Origin: Dichetophora obliterata
Taxonomy: Eukaryota > Arthropoda > Insecta > Diptera > Sciomyzidae
Assembly (NCBI GenBank): GCA_963920525.1
Contig: OY986435.1
Span: 302,844,908 to 302,908,907, forward strand
Reading direction: 5' to 3'
DNA length: 64,000 bases
Shown: positions 1 through 11,131 of the stretch, piece by piece
Numbering within the stretch: position 1 is the stretch's first letter
Layout: every line of letters begins with the position of its first letter
Translations under genes and position numbers: made by a program
The notes under the pieces: model-generated
Told to the model about the DNA's origin: nothing
Seen by the model: only the letters and a program-made list of their open reading frames with translations
Databases searched by the model: none

Positions 1-890
1 AACAATAAGAAAATCTTATCAAAACTTCCTGTTCTTAAGAAGAAATCTTATAGATTTAATAAGATTTCTTTTTAAAATTTAATAAGGACATCTTATTGAT
101 TTAATAGAATTTCTTTTAAAATTTTAATAAGGAAATATTTTTAAATCAAAAAGGAATCTTATTAACCTTTTACCTAGAAATATACTTTTAATTGAATGTT
201 ATATTAAATAAAAAGACATTTTGATGGCTTATTACAATTTATTTCACAAAAAGCAAAAAAATACATTTGTATATCAAAATGACTTTTTCACCAAAATACC
301 CGGCGATGTCGAAGTCTTCAAATAAAGTGGCGATATCCTCAATCTCCATTTTTTTAAGAACCTCCTTCGAGTTTACTCCATAAATTTTTAGTAAAGTCAA
401 AATTGAGTCACTCATGCCACACGACTGAAATATGGCTTATTTTTATTTTACTTTAAATAAATTAAATCCATAAAATGCACATCAACTTAATGAGTTCACT
501 TCACAATTACGACTGAATGCTAAAGCAAAGAATAAGTAGCATTTTCACCGTTATTACCTTCTTAAAAGGGTGTTTAATAAGAAAATCTTTTTGATATGCT
601 TTAAAATTTCTGCTTTCAAATAATTTAAGGTGGTCTCTTCTTAAACTTTGGAGAGTGAAAAAAAATTTCTTATTAAAGTAAAGTATTAATAAGATTACCA
701 CATCATTTCATTCATTTAATAAGAAATCTTATTAAAAAATGTTTGATAGTAGTTGTAAATTTTTAATAAGATTTTCTCTATGGGATTATAAGATTTCTCT
801 ATGGAAAATTCTTATTATTTAGTAGTCTTAATAAAAAAACCTACTAAAATTGCTCAATTAGGTGATCTTATTGATTTTATGTGGTGGTTT
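1..890. repeat. AATAAGATTT-rich palindromic repeat region (partial foldback element)
   Basis: The short word AATAAGATTTC and its complement GAAATCTTATT recur many times, densest at 1-170 and 690-880, with both orientations mixed so that the two flanks could pair with each other. The middle (180-690) lacks the motif apart from a few copies. This looks like a foldback or MITE-type repeat whose left end lies outside the window. No coding potential is visible. Confidence 0.45.
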
Positions 891-1384
891 TTGGCTCTGT
901 GTATCCACATCAAATCTAGAATTTTTAAAAAACCAACATGATAAATTGAATTTTTTTTACACTTCAAACCGTTTACAAAACTTTAAACAAGATAATATTT
1001 TTGTCTATAACTTTTTGTCAAATAGTTAAATTTCCTTTTGCTTTTAATAATTTGCTTTTAATATAAATATTTTTAATCAAAATACTAAAAATTATTTTTG
1101 AATTTTTTCATGAGATTTTTCTAATATAGCAAAAATTTGAGGAAAAAATAGCATTTGTTCGCCTTTTTTTGTCGTACATTTTGTTTTTTTAAAGTGCCAT
1201 TGTACTTCTACCAATGTACTCTAGCTGACCCCCTGACTTGTTTGGGTAGATTGATTTCTTGCCAAATTAAGTTCCTTTTGTCATGTGTTACCACCTCTTG
1301 CAAAAATAGGCAATAATTGACATAAGGGCATCAAATTTACATTTGTTGTCAAGGCAAATATCTCGAATAATAACAAAAAAAAAA
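891..1384. other. AT-rich spacer, nothing recognised
   Basis: The stretch has many poly-T and poly-A runs and no open frame of note. No terminal repeats or motif array could be identified. Confidence 0.4.
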
Positions 1385-1490
1385 TTGCCACACCGCCCGC
1401 TATAACCGCCCACAAATCAATAAAAACGCCATATTTCAGACAAATACGGTTGTATTGAATTAAAATTTTGTAATTAGGTTTGCATGGTTA

Positions 1491-1498
1491 CTCTCGGC
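1491..1498. repeat. Target-site duplication, left copy (CTCTCGGC)
   Basis: The eight bases directly left of the hAT terminal repeat are identical to the eight bases at 3361-3368 directly right of it. An 8-bp duplication is the hallmark of hAT insertion. Confidence 0.9.
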
Positions 1499-1852
1499 TA
1501 GGGATGTGCAAGTCGAAGTCGAAATAAGTCGAAAGTCGACTTTTGTTTGATAATTTTCGACTTTTGACAATCGACTTTCTGATATTGAAAAAAGTCGAAA
1601 GTCGACTTTTACTTTCGACTTTTACTTTCGACTTTTTTCTTTTTATGCAAAACAAAAACCTTAACGCTAATCTGACAACTGTTCTCTCAACTAATAAAAC
1701 AGCTGTGTAATAACAAATAAAGTTGCGTTGGCAACTCTTGATTCGATAAATGTGAAATAGTGGTCTTCAAAATTAAAAAAAAAGATATTGTAAGTGGAAG
1801 TGTGACAAAGCAATTGCTTATCATCTGATTACGTTACACGCATGTACATGTT

Positions 1853-2003
1853 TTAATGAAATTGTCACTATTTGAAAAGCAGGTGACAATTTTTATCAAA
1901 ATTTATTATTTTTGAGCTTCAAATTTTGTTTTAAAAACAAACATTATTGCATAGAAATCTCAAGAATACTGGGTAACAATTGTTACTTTGCCAGAATAGC
2001 TGT
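1853..2003 (+). repeat. Half copy of the CAGCCCTATTC TIR MITE
   Basis: From GAAATTGTCACTATTTGAAAAG to TTTGCCAGAATAGCTG this stretch matches the right half of the complete palindromic MITE at 56066-56336. The left half is missing. It lies inside the hAT element, so it inserted there, or was captured by it, before the hAT decayed fully. Confidence 0.6.
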
Positions 2004-2223
2004 TAATACAAATTTATATTCACAATATTCAAACTACGCTCAAATCGATTAATTTTTTACTGTGGAAAACAGAGGAATGTTCTTTTATAAGTCAAATTGA
2101 CAAGAATTTAAAACGAGTAATTGAAATTACAAAAAAAAATTAACGATATTGAATTGGTAATACCATACGCTTCTGTAAAACTTCTAGATCCTAGGTTCAA
2201 AAAACACGCATTTCAAAATATTC

Positions 2224-2560
2224 GTGAGTGTTCTAATAATCAAGAATCCAATGACAGTGACATATTTGGATGAGGTGGTTAAAACAATAATGGACTCTAC
2301 AACTGATGAAATTGAAGGGATGCTTACTCAGCTGCGCCTATATCTGGCTCACCCAGATGTTGATCGAAAACTTAAAAAAAAATCCACTTGTTGTCTGGAA
2401 ATGCATGAAAACTGAATTTCCTTTTGTTTGGACCGTTGCAAAAAAATATTTATCAATTCGGTGCCAAAACTTCGGTGCCGTTCGAAAGGTTATTTTCTTA
2501 TGCTGGTCTCATAGCGAGCCAATTGCGAAACAGGCTTTCGCCAGAACATCTTAATATGTC
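2224..2560 (+). pseudogene. hAT transposase C-terminal fragment (frameshifted)
   Basis: Two overlapping frames carry the remains. The first reads DEVVKTIMDSTTDEIEGMLT and stops after a poly-A run. The second continues with KNPLVVWKCMKTEFPFVW, then VAKKYLSIRCQNFGAVRKV, then FLCWSHSEPIAKQ. This order (W-K, FP-VAKKYLSI, a degenerate ER-FS-AG segment) is that of the hAT family C-terminal dimerisation domain. The conserved P-S-ER-FS motif has been mutated and a frameshift lies near 2380 in a run of nine A. The N-terminal BED zinc finger and the catalytic acidic residues were not found. Non-functional relic inside the 1499-3360 element. Confidence 0.8.
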
Positions 2561-3759
2561 TACGTTCAGTTGATGCAGATATGTGTTACCTTGATGAAAT
2601 ATATCGAGCCCTAACCCCCGAACGTAAGCGCCACTTTTTCGAAATTACCTTTTAAATGAAAAACGATAGTACGACAACAAAGTCAACTCCAAAGATTTCA
2701 TATCTCTACATTAAACTGTTCTAAAGTTATATCTAATGCAAAAATAAAATTTACATGTACTGCTTATGCAAAAAAAAACAAGGAAAATGCTTCTCTTTTA
2801 AAATTTGGTTTATAACGCTTACGTTAATTCGGCGGTTAGGGCTTGATATTTAGTCCAATTATGAATAATTTTTCCTAGGGAATCGGAAAAGGGAGTTTTA
2901 ATTCTTAAGATAGCAGATAGAGACATCTCATTTTTATTTCACTTTCATAAATATCGACGAATGATAAAGAAATTTGAAATGAAAATTTCCAAAATATTCT
3001 TCAACTTTATCTTAAAAATTGACTCTCTCTTTTCCGATTACCCGGGAAAAATTATTCATAAGAAGTCTGATTATAAATATATGAGAAATAAAATTGTAAT
3101 ATTTTGTTTTTTATATTTTATTTGTTTACTGAAGTACCATGTTTTTGTTTATTTTTTAACAATAAAACACAGTTTTCATATTGAATCATTTGCTTCTTAC
3201 AATAATTGCCCTACAAAAGCTGTACAAAAATATTTTAAAACAAGTCGAAAAAAGTTGAAAAGTCGACTGCTAAAGGTTCAAAAAGTCGATGAGTTGACTT
3301 CTACATTTTCAACGGTTGAAAAAGTCGAAGTTGACTTTTGTTGGCAGTTGCACATCCCTACTCTCGGCAACTCAACCAGAAATAGACGTGGTCGAAGTAT
3401 AAATACGCCTACTTTTCAGAAATCATTATAACTCCTGAGTTGTGCACGTGTTTACAATGAAACTTGGTGTGTATGTGCTATGAGACCAAGTGGTGGTCAC
3501 TATGTATATAAACGTTGCCACGCCTACTAAATCGTTCGTGAGGTGTCTCTTAAGGTCTTCTCAGGGACAGTAAAACATAAGACCACAAGATTTAGATTAT
3601 CTGTTATAAAGTAAACATCTCGGTAAATAAAAAAAAATGTCAAACCCCCTTTTACTGCCCTTTTATAAAATTGCTATATATTAGACAGTTTTGGTCGTAC
3701 TAGTATCGCCTGTGGCCGAAATTCGACCAACCTTCTAAAATTTTAATCGTTTTTTCAAG

Positions 3760-5055
3760 TTCTGAGGCATGACCTGTTATTATCGCAATAATTTTGATAT
3801 AAAAATAGTCTAAATTTTTTTTAAAATATCTGTAAAGACATTACCCATAAAAACTTTCGTACACCGTTATTTTTCACAACCAGGGCTTTTCATTTAAAAA
3901 CACGTTGTACTGAGAAATGCAATAGTTTTGAAGATATTGCCATTACTTTGATATCAAAATAAAGGGAATTTTTCAGAATTTACTATTTATAGGAAATTTC
4001 ATTATCACAATATATATTTACACATGTTACATACAAAAATGCTTATTGTAGGGTATTCGTAAGAGATAGCAAAAAATGTTTTTTGGACATTGTATTAATG
4101 CCGAAAATTTTTTCTTATACCATGTTCTTCCAATTTTTATAGTTTAGTTTTTACTTAAGAAATATTCTTTAAACGCTAATAGTTCAGGTCAAAGGTCACA
4201 AAAATATTCAGTGAATTTCTTCTCCCTTCTCTTATTTATTTTAAAAAATTTCTCAAAATCGGTTCAGAAACACGGAAGAACTGTTTCTCCCACGCATATT
4301 TCTATTAATACCGAAATGGTTTAAAACATAGATTTGTGTATATAACTTTGGAGTGGTTTGAAATATTTGAAAATTTTTTCGCAGAAATTATTTTTTAAGC
4401 TGTAAATTTTGTAAAAAATGTAAAAACAACATTTTGAAAAAATTAATTTTCTTAAAAAAAATCATAGGGGGTAGCTCATGAATTTCGATGATAGAAACTG
4501 TGTATTGAATTATGTGTCAAAATGAGGCAATTTTATGCAAATACATGATATGTCATATGAAAGAGTGTGAAAAAAGAAAATGTCCAAAGTCATTTAATTG
4601 ATCTTTGAGACAATGGAAATTTGTTGAAAATCGATTAAAAAATGGCTGATATATTTGCTTGCAAATTCAAAACTTAAAATTTCAATAGTTGTTTTCTCAT
4701 TCTGAGGCGATGGCCTTGCTTCAAGGCGATGGCCTTGCTTATGTCAATACGTTGTACTGAGAACTGTGGAGATATCGCTGTAGTTTTTATTTCAAAATAA
4801 CGGACAGTTTTAGACTTTACTATTTGTAAGAAATTTCACCATCACAATAAATATTCACTCTTGTTGTATAAAAAAATGCTTATTGTAGGTTATCCGTAAG
4901 AGATGGCGCAAAACGTCGGAAGTGTTTCTTGCACACCTTATCAATATCTAAAATTCCCTCTTACATTGTATTGTTCCATCTGTTACAGTTTAGCTTTTAT
5001 TTAATAAATGCTCTTTTTACGCTCATATTTCAGGTCGAAGGTTACCAATCTAAAA
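3760..5055 (+). repeat. Diverged direct duplication, two units offset by about 850-940 bp
   Basis: The segment from TTCTGAGGCATGACC (about 3758) through ACGTTGTACTGAGAA (3902), CTTATTGTAGGGTATTCGTAAG (about 4042) to TTCAGGTCAAAGGTCAC (about 4182) is repeated in the same order from about 4699 to 5050. The offset is 847 bp over most of the unit and about 940 bp at its left edge. The units differ by many substitutions and indels, so the duplication is old. A small perfect tandem repeat (GGCGATGGCCTTGCTT twice) lies at 4706-4741. A weaker third echo of the tail begins near 5160. No coding frame. Confidence 0.65.
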
Positions 5056-5514
5056 TGAAATCATACTGTGCAGCCAGATCTTTCATTTGATATCTCATTC
5101 ACTATTCCACCTCTTCCTAGCCCTGAGATTCCTTACTAAAAATAATACAAACTTACAACTTTAATATTTCGGATCAGAGGTCATAAATTTAAAATCTAAA
5201 ATGATTCTGCATATATTGGGCACAGTACCTTTCGAATGATATACGTTTCATTGCCCTTATTCTAAAATTAATATCGAAAAAGTGTACTACAACATTTGAT
5301 GTTTGCCTATTAATATATAAGATTAGACTATAATTTGGTAATTTAGTTAGTACGGTTAATGGCGGAATTTTTATTAAAAATGGGCGTGGTCGAACTGACG
5401 CCCCCATTTTTAGTGGATAAGCGAGGAGTGAAGTAAAGTGCGCCAGGTATAAGCTAAGTTGAGCTGCAATTCTGGCAGTCTATTTTTTTCGAGTTCGAGA
5501 TGGTTTGGGAAAAA

Positions 5515-5660
5515 TTTTTGCCACACCCAATTTACCGCCCTCAAATCAATAAAAATGCTATATTTTGGACGGTTTTGGTTGTATTTGACTAAAATTTTGT
5601 AATTTAGTTGATATGATTACTTTCGGAAACTGAAAGAAAATGGGAGTGGTCGCGCACTAC
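5515..5660 (+). repeat. Dispersed repeat copy (uninterrupted)
   Basis: This matches the 1385-1498 plus 3361-3400 repeat, without the hAT insertion: GCCACACCCAATTTACCGCCC, AAATCAATAAAAATGC, then TTTGTAATTTAGTTGA and ACTTTCGGAAACTG. It is useful as the empty-site comparison for the hAT element. Confidence 0.55.
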
Positions 5661-6167
5661 AGTTATGCCAGTTCAGATATAAAAATTGTTTTTCCGATTG
5701 GCATTAAAATTTTTTATGTGGCAGTAAGGCGGTCTGTGACAGGACAACGTCTGCCCGGGATAACTAGTTAATTATAAAATGCTGCGAAGTTCACGTTAAA
5801 AATTACTCGTATATAAAACATATTTTTTTACGCCCAATAAATGGCCTTAATTTTGCGCACATAAAATGACTAAAAATAATTTGGTGGCAACCTTCTTCCA
5901 GCTAGCACTCATCTCTCATGACCAACATAAACCGGGGAGATAAAACAAACATGCAGCACTGCCCAAAACTATTCAACAAAGTACTCAATAGCAATTTATG
6001 TTGCTCACAATTATCAAAAGTAATTCAACCTACCACCAACTACCCAAGTCAGTGTGAATGCCCCCTAGTATGTTTAATATTTAAGCATAGAAACAATTTC
6101 TTAAAATTTTTAACAGAAATAACAAATAGTAGGAATATTGAAACAGATCGTAACTTAAACATATTGC
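5661..6167. other. Spacer, nothing recognised
   Basis: A frame of about 86 codons (5918-6178) exists but shows no family resemblance, no codon bias and runs into the adjacent MITE, so I do not call it a gene. No repeat boundary was found. Confidence 0.35.
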
Positions 6168-6544
6168 TACACGGTTGATAATCTTGGATTAAATTAAAAA
6201 TTTTTTGTGGATTACATATAAAACAACATCAACAAATTATTACTTTTTAATCCAAGGAAAAGTTTTAAATATTCTAATCCAAAAAGAAAGTATGTATTCT
6301 GACCATTTCATGATTTGAACACACGTCCTCTGATGTGCTGGTCCAACACCTTATCCACTCGTCCAACTCAGTTGTTGACAAGGTTTCGCTTATTTTACAT
6401 CACTACGAGTGCAAGTAAGTTCTATTCAGAAACGTTTGTTCGAGACCTAGCTGAATTAAACTAAAGTAGGGATTATTTTTTGGATTAAAAATACCTTTAA
6501 ACCAAAGTTTGGATTAAAAAGAAGTAAACATTTTTAACCGTGTA
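6168..6544. mobile_element. MITE with TA-flanked CACGGTTGA ends
   Basis: The left end reads TA-CACGGTTGA and the right end TTAACCGTG-TA, inverted repeats of about 9 bp bounded by TA, as in Tc1/mariner-type MITEs. The word GGATTAAA and its complement TTTAATCC recur inside both ends (6185, 6248, 6271, 6480, 6510). A tRNA-like segment lies in the middle. Noncoding, about 377 bp. Confidence 0.65.
6305..6372 (-). repeat. tRNA-like (SINE-like) segment
   Basis: On the minus strand a box A-like GGACGAGTGGATAAGG and a box B-like TGTTCAAATCATG are spaced about 30 bp apart, like a degenerate serine/leucine-type tRNA. The arms do not pair as an intact cloverleaf, so it is not called a tRNA gene. Confidence 0.45.
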
Positions 6545-7227
6545 TCCGTATCAATTTTTAATCTGTATCAAGAAATCTATAATCAGAGTACGAATTATTT
6601 CTATAAAATTGCAGTGCTCTTTAATATTTTAACAAAACATTTGATAAATAAAAACAACTCATCCTCTGTTCTACGTCAAAAAAGCTGATTGCGAAATTTC
6701 AAATCACCAAATTCTTTATTTTTAACTTAAAAAATTTAAACTTTTTTAAACTCTTGCCAACAACTTATGAAAAACTTAGCCAAACAAATAAAAACAAAAA
6801 CTTTTCTTCGCGATTTTCAACTCATGATTTTTATTGGATTCTGTTGGATTTTTCATTTTCTGTTTTCATTTCCAACAACGAATCTAAATGTGTCAATTTA
6901 TTGTTTTTAGCTTTCCACCAACAACTTGAAAAACTTTTTGCTACCTTTATTGCCGTTGTTGTTGTTTTGATCGAACTTTAAGGAACAACAAAAACTGAAC
7001 CACCGAGTTGAACTGCCAGCACTGAGAAAAAGTAACGAAAAGCAATGCAAGGCAAGGCAATAAAAAGTTATTTGCGGCCCTCCAAAGACGAATAACAACC
7101 CAGTGAACCAAAACTAACTTCTTTGAATTCATTTATGAACGTTTGCGGAAGTAAACGTTTTCTGAGGTAGTCTGTGGAACAAAATGTCTCTCAAAAACTA
7201 ACCTTGAATTGTCCGTAAATAAGGCTG
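6545..7227. other. Non-repetitive spacer with CAA/GTT-rich host-like sequence
   Basis: From about 6750 the sequence becomes richer in CCAACAAC and GTTGTTG words and less poly-A/T rich, as is common in fly regulatory or 5'UTR DNA. A GCAAGGCAAGGC doublet lies near 7050. Short frames here show no recognisable domain. It may be unique host DNA of the pb upstream interval. Confidence 0.35.
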
Positions 7228-8143
7228 TGTGCCATTCGGAAACTTTTCACTCGTGGTAGGAAAGAAAAAGCAGAGTGAAAGTCATTTTTGCTGTGTCAAA
7301 TAAATGAAGCATGAGAATGCTATCCAGAAATTTTGACATCGTCTCAGCGAAAGAAAAATTATATGTATAGATTTAAGGGGATGTTCTAGTGGAATCGTCG
7401 TAAGGAATCGCCATCGGGAAAAACTGCGCTAACTTCGCTTTGAAGAGTAACGACCGGCGTGTGAAGTCAGCGGAGGAGAAACTCTCGGAGTTTGCAAAAA
7501 AAGCCAGAATTGAAAAACTTGGCGCCCTGGTGTGGCAAAACATGGTGCTGAAATCGCTGATTAGATGTTAGTGTCAAAAAACAACATTATTTACGATTTT
7601 TTCTTTGTCAAACTTTAAACGCGTTTTTCTCGAAACACATTTTTTTCCGCGCTGTATACGATTCCGCTTTAACGACTTGACCGATTTCGATGTTTGACGG
7701 CCTTAAATTAAAGCTTTTTTTCAAAAAAAAAAAAATTGATTACCATTATTTTTTAACGTTAAAGCAAAATAAAAAGGAGGAAAAACGGGGTTTTCTCAAA
7801 GGGCCGCATTTTTTTTAAAATAGGTTTTATTAAAATCGGAAATCTACAAAGACCCCCAAATTTCGTCTAGGTTAATAATTTTTTTGGTAATTTCGTTTCA
7901 AACCACTTGGCAGGCCTGTATAGCTTAAAGTGCACATCGGCTATCGCCGCGTACGGCTTTGATCAGCGAGACCTTCAGCCGCCATTTTGCATTATTTTTC
8001 ATCGAAAAAATTGTATAATGTTCTTGAAATATACACTTATACGTGCCACAGAAGATTTTTTCAAAAAAGATTTACAAAAAAAAAATCCTGAAATTAATTT
8101 TGACATTTAACCCAAAAGGAAAAGAGTTGCTCATTTCATCTAA

Positions 8144-8161
8144 ATTTATTTATTTATTAAT

Positions 8162-8208
<47 letters not shown>

Positions 8209-8236
8209 TTCATTTATTTATTTATTTATTTATTTA
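8144..8236 (-). repeat. (TTTA)n microsatellite, 3' tail of the retrotransposon
   Basis: About 20 nearly perfect TTTA units. Read on the minus strand this is a (TAAA)n tail directly downstream of the reverse transcriptase gene, as expected for the 3' end of a target-primed retrotransposon. Only a few interruptions (TTAA, TTCA) are present. Confidence 0.85.
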
Positions 8237-8418
8237 AAGGAACAATGTCGACATGTAAGACAGAGTCTTATAAATGCACTAAGTATGACATGATAACAAC
8301 AGTTTTTAATACCATAAATGAAAATTAAAGCTAACTTAACAATGTATTATAAATGAATAAAATGTAGACTTAGCTGCTAATTATATTTTATTTAGATTAA
8401 AAGTGATAGACAAGAGAT

Positions 8419-9276
8419 TTAAGAAAAGAATTTGAGAATTTCATGCTTAAAGATATGTTTATTTCGAATTATTTTGATTCCATAAGGCAACGTATTCCAC
8501 AATCTGATGGCGTTTACAAAAAATAATCTATTGGAATTCAAATAATTATAAACTGGTATTTTAAGGTTGAAATTTCTATTAGATCTGCAGAATTGGAGTT
8601 TCACAAATAAGTAATTAGGTGTTTGTGAATATATTAAATTGTGTAAAAAAATACAGTTTCTAGCATTTAAATAACTCAAAATATTACAGCCCAGAATTTT
8701 ATTGCTCAAGTGACTGATGTGATCAAATTTTCTAAGGCCATAAACGTACCTCACAGCATTATTAAATGCCAGCTCCAGCTTCATCCTGGACCTGGAATCA
8801 AGTTTACTGTACACAACATCTGAGTAGGAGATGATGGGCACTATGAGCTGTTGGACTAACTTCTTTCTAGTTTCAAGAGGAACAAATGACGCAGTCCACC
8901 TCAAGTTCCGCAACACATAGTAAACCTTACATACAACAGTATTGATATGGTTTTCGCAAGAGAGTGAAGAGTCAATGTGGTAACCAAGATTTTTTATCTT
9001 GTCAACAACACTTAGTTGAACACTATTTAGATAAATGGCAGGTATATTATCGAACGAGTCCTTAGATTTAAATATCGGTAAGACATATGATTTCTGGGGG
9101 TTGAGCTTGAGCTTATTAGTTTGAGCCCATTCTGAAATTTTATTTAAGTCATCATTCATTTTAATACATAAGTCATCAACAAGGTTAAGAGGTCTAGACA
9201 AGTACAGTTGCAGATCATCAGCATATGCATGCATTGTAACATGCCTGCATTTGCTAAAAATATCATTAATAAACAT
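8419..9276 (-). pseudogene. Reverse transcriptase C-terminal part with YADD (Jockey-like ORF2)
   Basis: A 285-codon frame beginning FINDIF, with the catalytic motif AYADDLQLY at residues 17-25, followed by KLNPQKS and VDKIKNLGYHID. The thumb and C-terminal region include the usual W-R-SFVPLETR, IVPIISY-DVVYS, FNNAVRYVYGL and AIRLWNTLP segments. It ends at its own stop close to the (TAAA)n tail. It is the downstream half of the frameshifted ORF2; the first methionine is internal to the protein and not a real start. Confidence 0.9.
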
Positions 9277-9323
9277 AGAGAATAAAAGCGGACCAAGTAC
9301 AGAGCCTTGAGGAACCCCACAAT

Positions 9324-10481
9324 TTAAATTACGAAAAGCGGACAGACCCTCACTCTTTGAGTTCTTCCAACTAAGTAACTATATAACAGACGGACTGCCA
9401 TGCTGGAAAACTTAAAATTATCTTCAAGTTTTTGGCACAATATAGAATGGTCAACAGAGTCAAAAGCCTTAGAAAAATCTAGCAGGCAAAGAAGATTAAT
9501 GTGACCCAAATCATATGTAATTCTAATGTCATCGAGAATTTTTAGCATAGCTGTAGCGCAGCTGTGGCCTGGTCTAAAACCAGACTGAAGTGGAGTCATA
9601 AAGTCATATTTTTTTATGTGCTCCGAGATTTGTGCAGCCATGAGAGACTCAACTACTTTTGATAGAGGTGAAAGTAGACTTACAGAACGAAAATCAGATG
9701 GTTCATGAGCGTTGGATTTTTTAGCTATGGGAACAATTTTTGCTGCTTTCCAAACATCAGGAAAGCAGGAGCTTGTGAAACAGTGATTTATAATGTGGGT
9801 TAATGAGCTTAATATATGAGGTAAGATAATTTTAATGAATTTAATGGATATTCCATCTTCACCCAAGGCATTCGACTTTATTCTATTAACGCAACTAGCA
9901 ACATCACTCTCACCTACAGCAGCAAACTCCAAACTAAATAGATTTAGATTAACAGGACTTAAAGATCTTGATATACTAGGCAACAGAGTATCAGTGGACG
10001 CAGAGGAAGCAATAAAATAATCATTTAAGATATTAGGATCAATGTGACAATCGTCAGATTTAACATTGCATACTCCAGCCTGTCTTAAGTTGTTCCAGAG
10101 TTTTTTAGAAGGCTGTGTAGAGTTTAACTTGTTAATGAAAAAAGCACGTTTTGCTAATTTTACAGCCAGGTTAGCTTCATTTCTTGCTCTCTTGTAATTA
10201 TCCCAGTTTAATGCTGTGGAATTTCTTTTAAAGCGATTGTACATTTTGTTACGAGTCTTAAGGGCTAGCATTACATTTCTTGAAAACCAAGGACAACTTT
10301 TGTTAGAGACGCGACGAGTTACTAATGGGACATGATAATCAAATAGTGCTTGTATTTCATTAATGAAAAAATTTACCTTCTCATTTACTGTACTGAGAAA
10401 CCAGCATTGAGACCAATTTATAGCAGATAGGTCATTAAACAACGAATTATAATCAACGGATATCAGCTGATTAGTTAGCAA
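9324..10481 (-). pseudogene. Reverse transcriptase N-terminal part (Jockey-like ORF2)
   Basis: A 385-codon open frame. Residues about 1-150 are the linker after the endonuclease (INWSQCWF, then PWFSRNV, KRARNEAN). The reverse transcriptase begins near residue 205 with SNALGEDGIS, then FPDVWKAAKIVPIAKK, FRSVSLLSPLSKVVE, LQSGFRPGHSC and the catalytic-block-A motif LDFSKAFDSVDH with its first aspartate. The frame is lost after SYLVGRTQRVRV, just before the expected GVPQGS-LGPLLF segment. That segment is readable in another frame at about 9280-9325, so a single frameshift separates this ORF from the next. It would not give an active enzyme as it stands. Confidence 0.88.
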
Positions 10482-10654
10482 TCAAGCTGATCATCCGAGT
10501 GAAAAGTTTCCGAATAGCACAAAACCTAAGTTCATAAAAATTATAGATAAACGAAAAATTTTTTCTATGTGACTCTTTAATACTTTCTTTTGCTGATATG
10601 AAAACATTTACCAATTAATTGTAGTGAAAAAAAATTAAAAAATGTCATTCCGAT

Positions 10655-10718
10655 GCGGGGGACTGAACTTGCGTCCTTTATGCAAGATGTTGACAGTAAC
10701 TGCCAAACGGCCATATCA
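10655..10718 (-). repeat. tRNA-like segment
   Basis: The minus strand reads ATGGCCGTTTGGCAGTT (box A-like), then a short middle, then AAGTTCAGTCCCC (box B-like). Spacing is tRNA-like but stem pairing is poor. Confidence 0.4.
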
Positions 10719-11131
10719 ATAATTAAAATTAAACAGCAAAACGCATTTAGTAACCAAAACCTGAAACAATACAAAAAAATAGTTCTGCATCTTTTCTTTA
10801 ATTAAGTTTAATAAATATATTTTTATAGGTGTTTGCTATAGTAAGGATTTTTGGGGGTTTTTTTATATATACAAATTTTCATCTTTTATGCTTTTAAATT
10901 TAAATGAATAAATGATTTATTTTAATCTTATTTTCAACTAATTTAAAATCAACTTATTTTTAAGTTTAAATGCAGATAAAGGTCAATTGACTTATTTAGC
11001 TGACATCACCATACAAAATATGTGAGTGAGTTCTGTGGAAAAAAAGCCAAAATATGAACCAGTTGTAGTTGGCAAAAACTACTTTTCCAATAGCTATTAA
11101 ATTCGCTTGTTTTCCAATAGAGTATAAAAAC

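Larger units (their letters stand above)
1499..3360 (+). mobile_element. hAT-superfamily DNA transposon, decayed
   Basis: The ends are TAGGGATGTGCAA and its exact reverse complement TTGCACATCCCTA, flanked by a perfect 8-bp duplication. Inside each end lie arrays of AAGTCGA and TCGACTT (1508-1640 and 3240-3340), the usual subterminal repeats of hAT elements. A relic of the transposase C-terminal dimerisation domain lies at 2224-2560. The element is about 1.86 kb, shorter than autonomous hATs (2.5-5 kb), and its transposase is broken, so it cannot move by itself. Part of another repeat (1853-2003) is embedded near its left side. Confidence 0.9.
1385..3540 (+). repeat. Dispersed repeat copy interrupted by a hAT element
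   Basis: The phrase TTGCCACACCGCCC, followed by AAATCAATAAAAA, then a cggt-tgtat core and AAAATTTTGTAAT, reappears with substitutions at 5515-5660 and about 46065-46200, and partly at 3655-3725. At this copy the sequence is split by the hAT element at 1499-3360 and resumes at 3361 with CTCTCGGCAACTC. The matching place in the 5515 copy reads ACTTTCGGAAACTG, which shows the uninterrupted order. Family unknown; probably a non-autonomous interspersed repeat. Confidence 0.55.
8144..10482 (-). mobile_element. Jockey-like non-LTR retrotransposon, 5'-truncated
   Basis: Minus-strand element consisting of the end of the endonuclease/linker region, the full reverse transcriptase and a C-terminal domain, a 3'UTR of roughly 180 bp and a (TAAA)n tail. 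The endonuclease and ORF1 are missing, a typical result of incomplete reverse transcription. The coding region is split by a frameshift near 9280-9325. Its 5' junction lies about 14 bp inside the right 26-bp inverted repeat of the surrounding element. Confidence 0.85.
7228..10521. mobile_element. TIR DNA element split by a non-LTR retrotransposon
   Basis: The 26 bases at 7228-7253 and the reverse complement of 10496-10521 agree at 25 positions (core ATTCGGAAACTTTTCACTCG). Removing the retrotransposon (8144-10482) would leave an element of about 950 bp, containing a GC-richer left part (7380-7560) and noncoding sequence. No transposase was recognised and no clear target duplication was seen outside the repeats, so the superfamily is unknown. 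Alternatively the two 26-mers are independent copies of a short repeat. Confidence 0.5.

Noticed and set aside
2961..3431. A 156-codon plus-strand frame at the right end of the hAT element
   Set aside because: It crosses the subterminal repeats and the element boundary and has no recognised domain.
8144..8236. Free-standing satellite or CRISPR-like array
   Set aside because: Simple TTTA repeat at the 3' end of a retrotransposon; no spacers.
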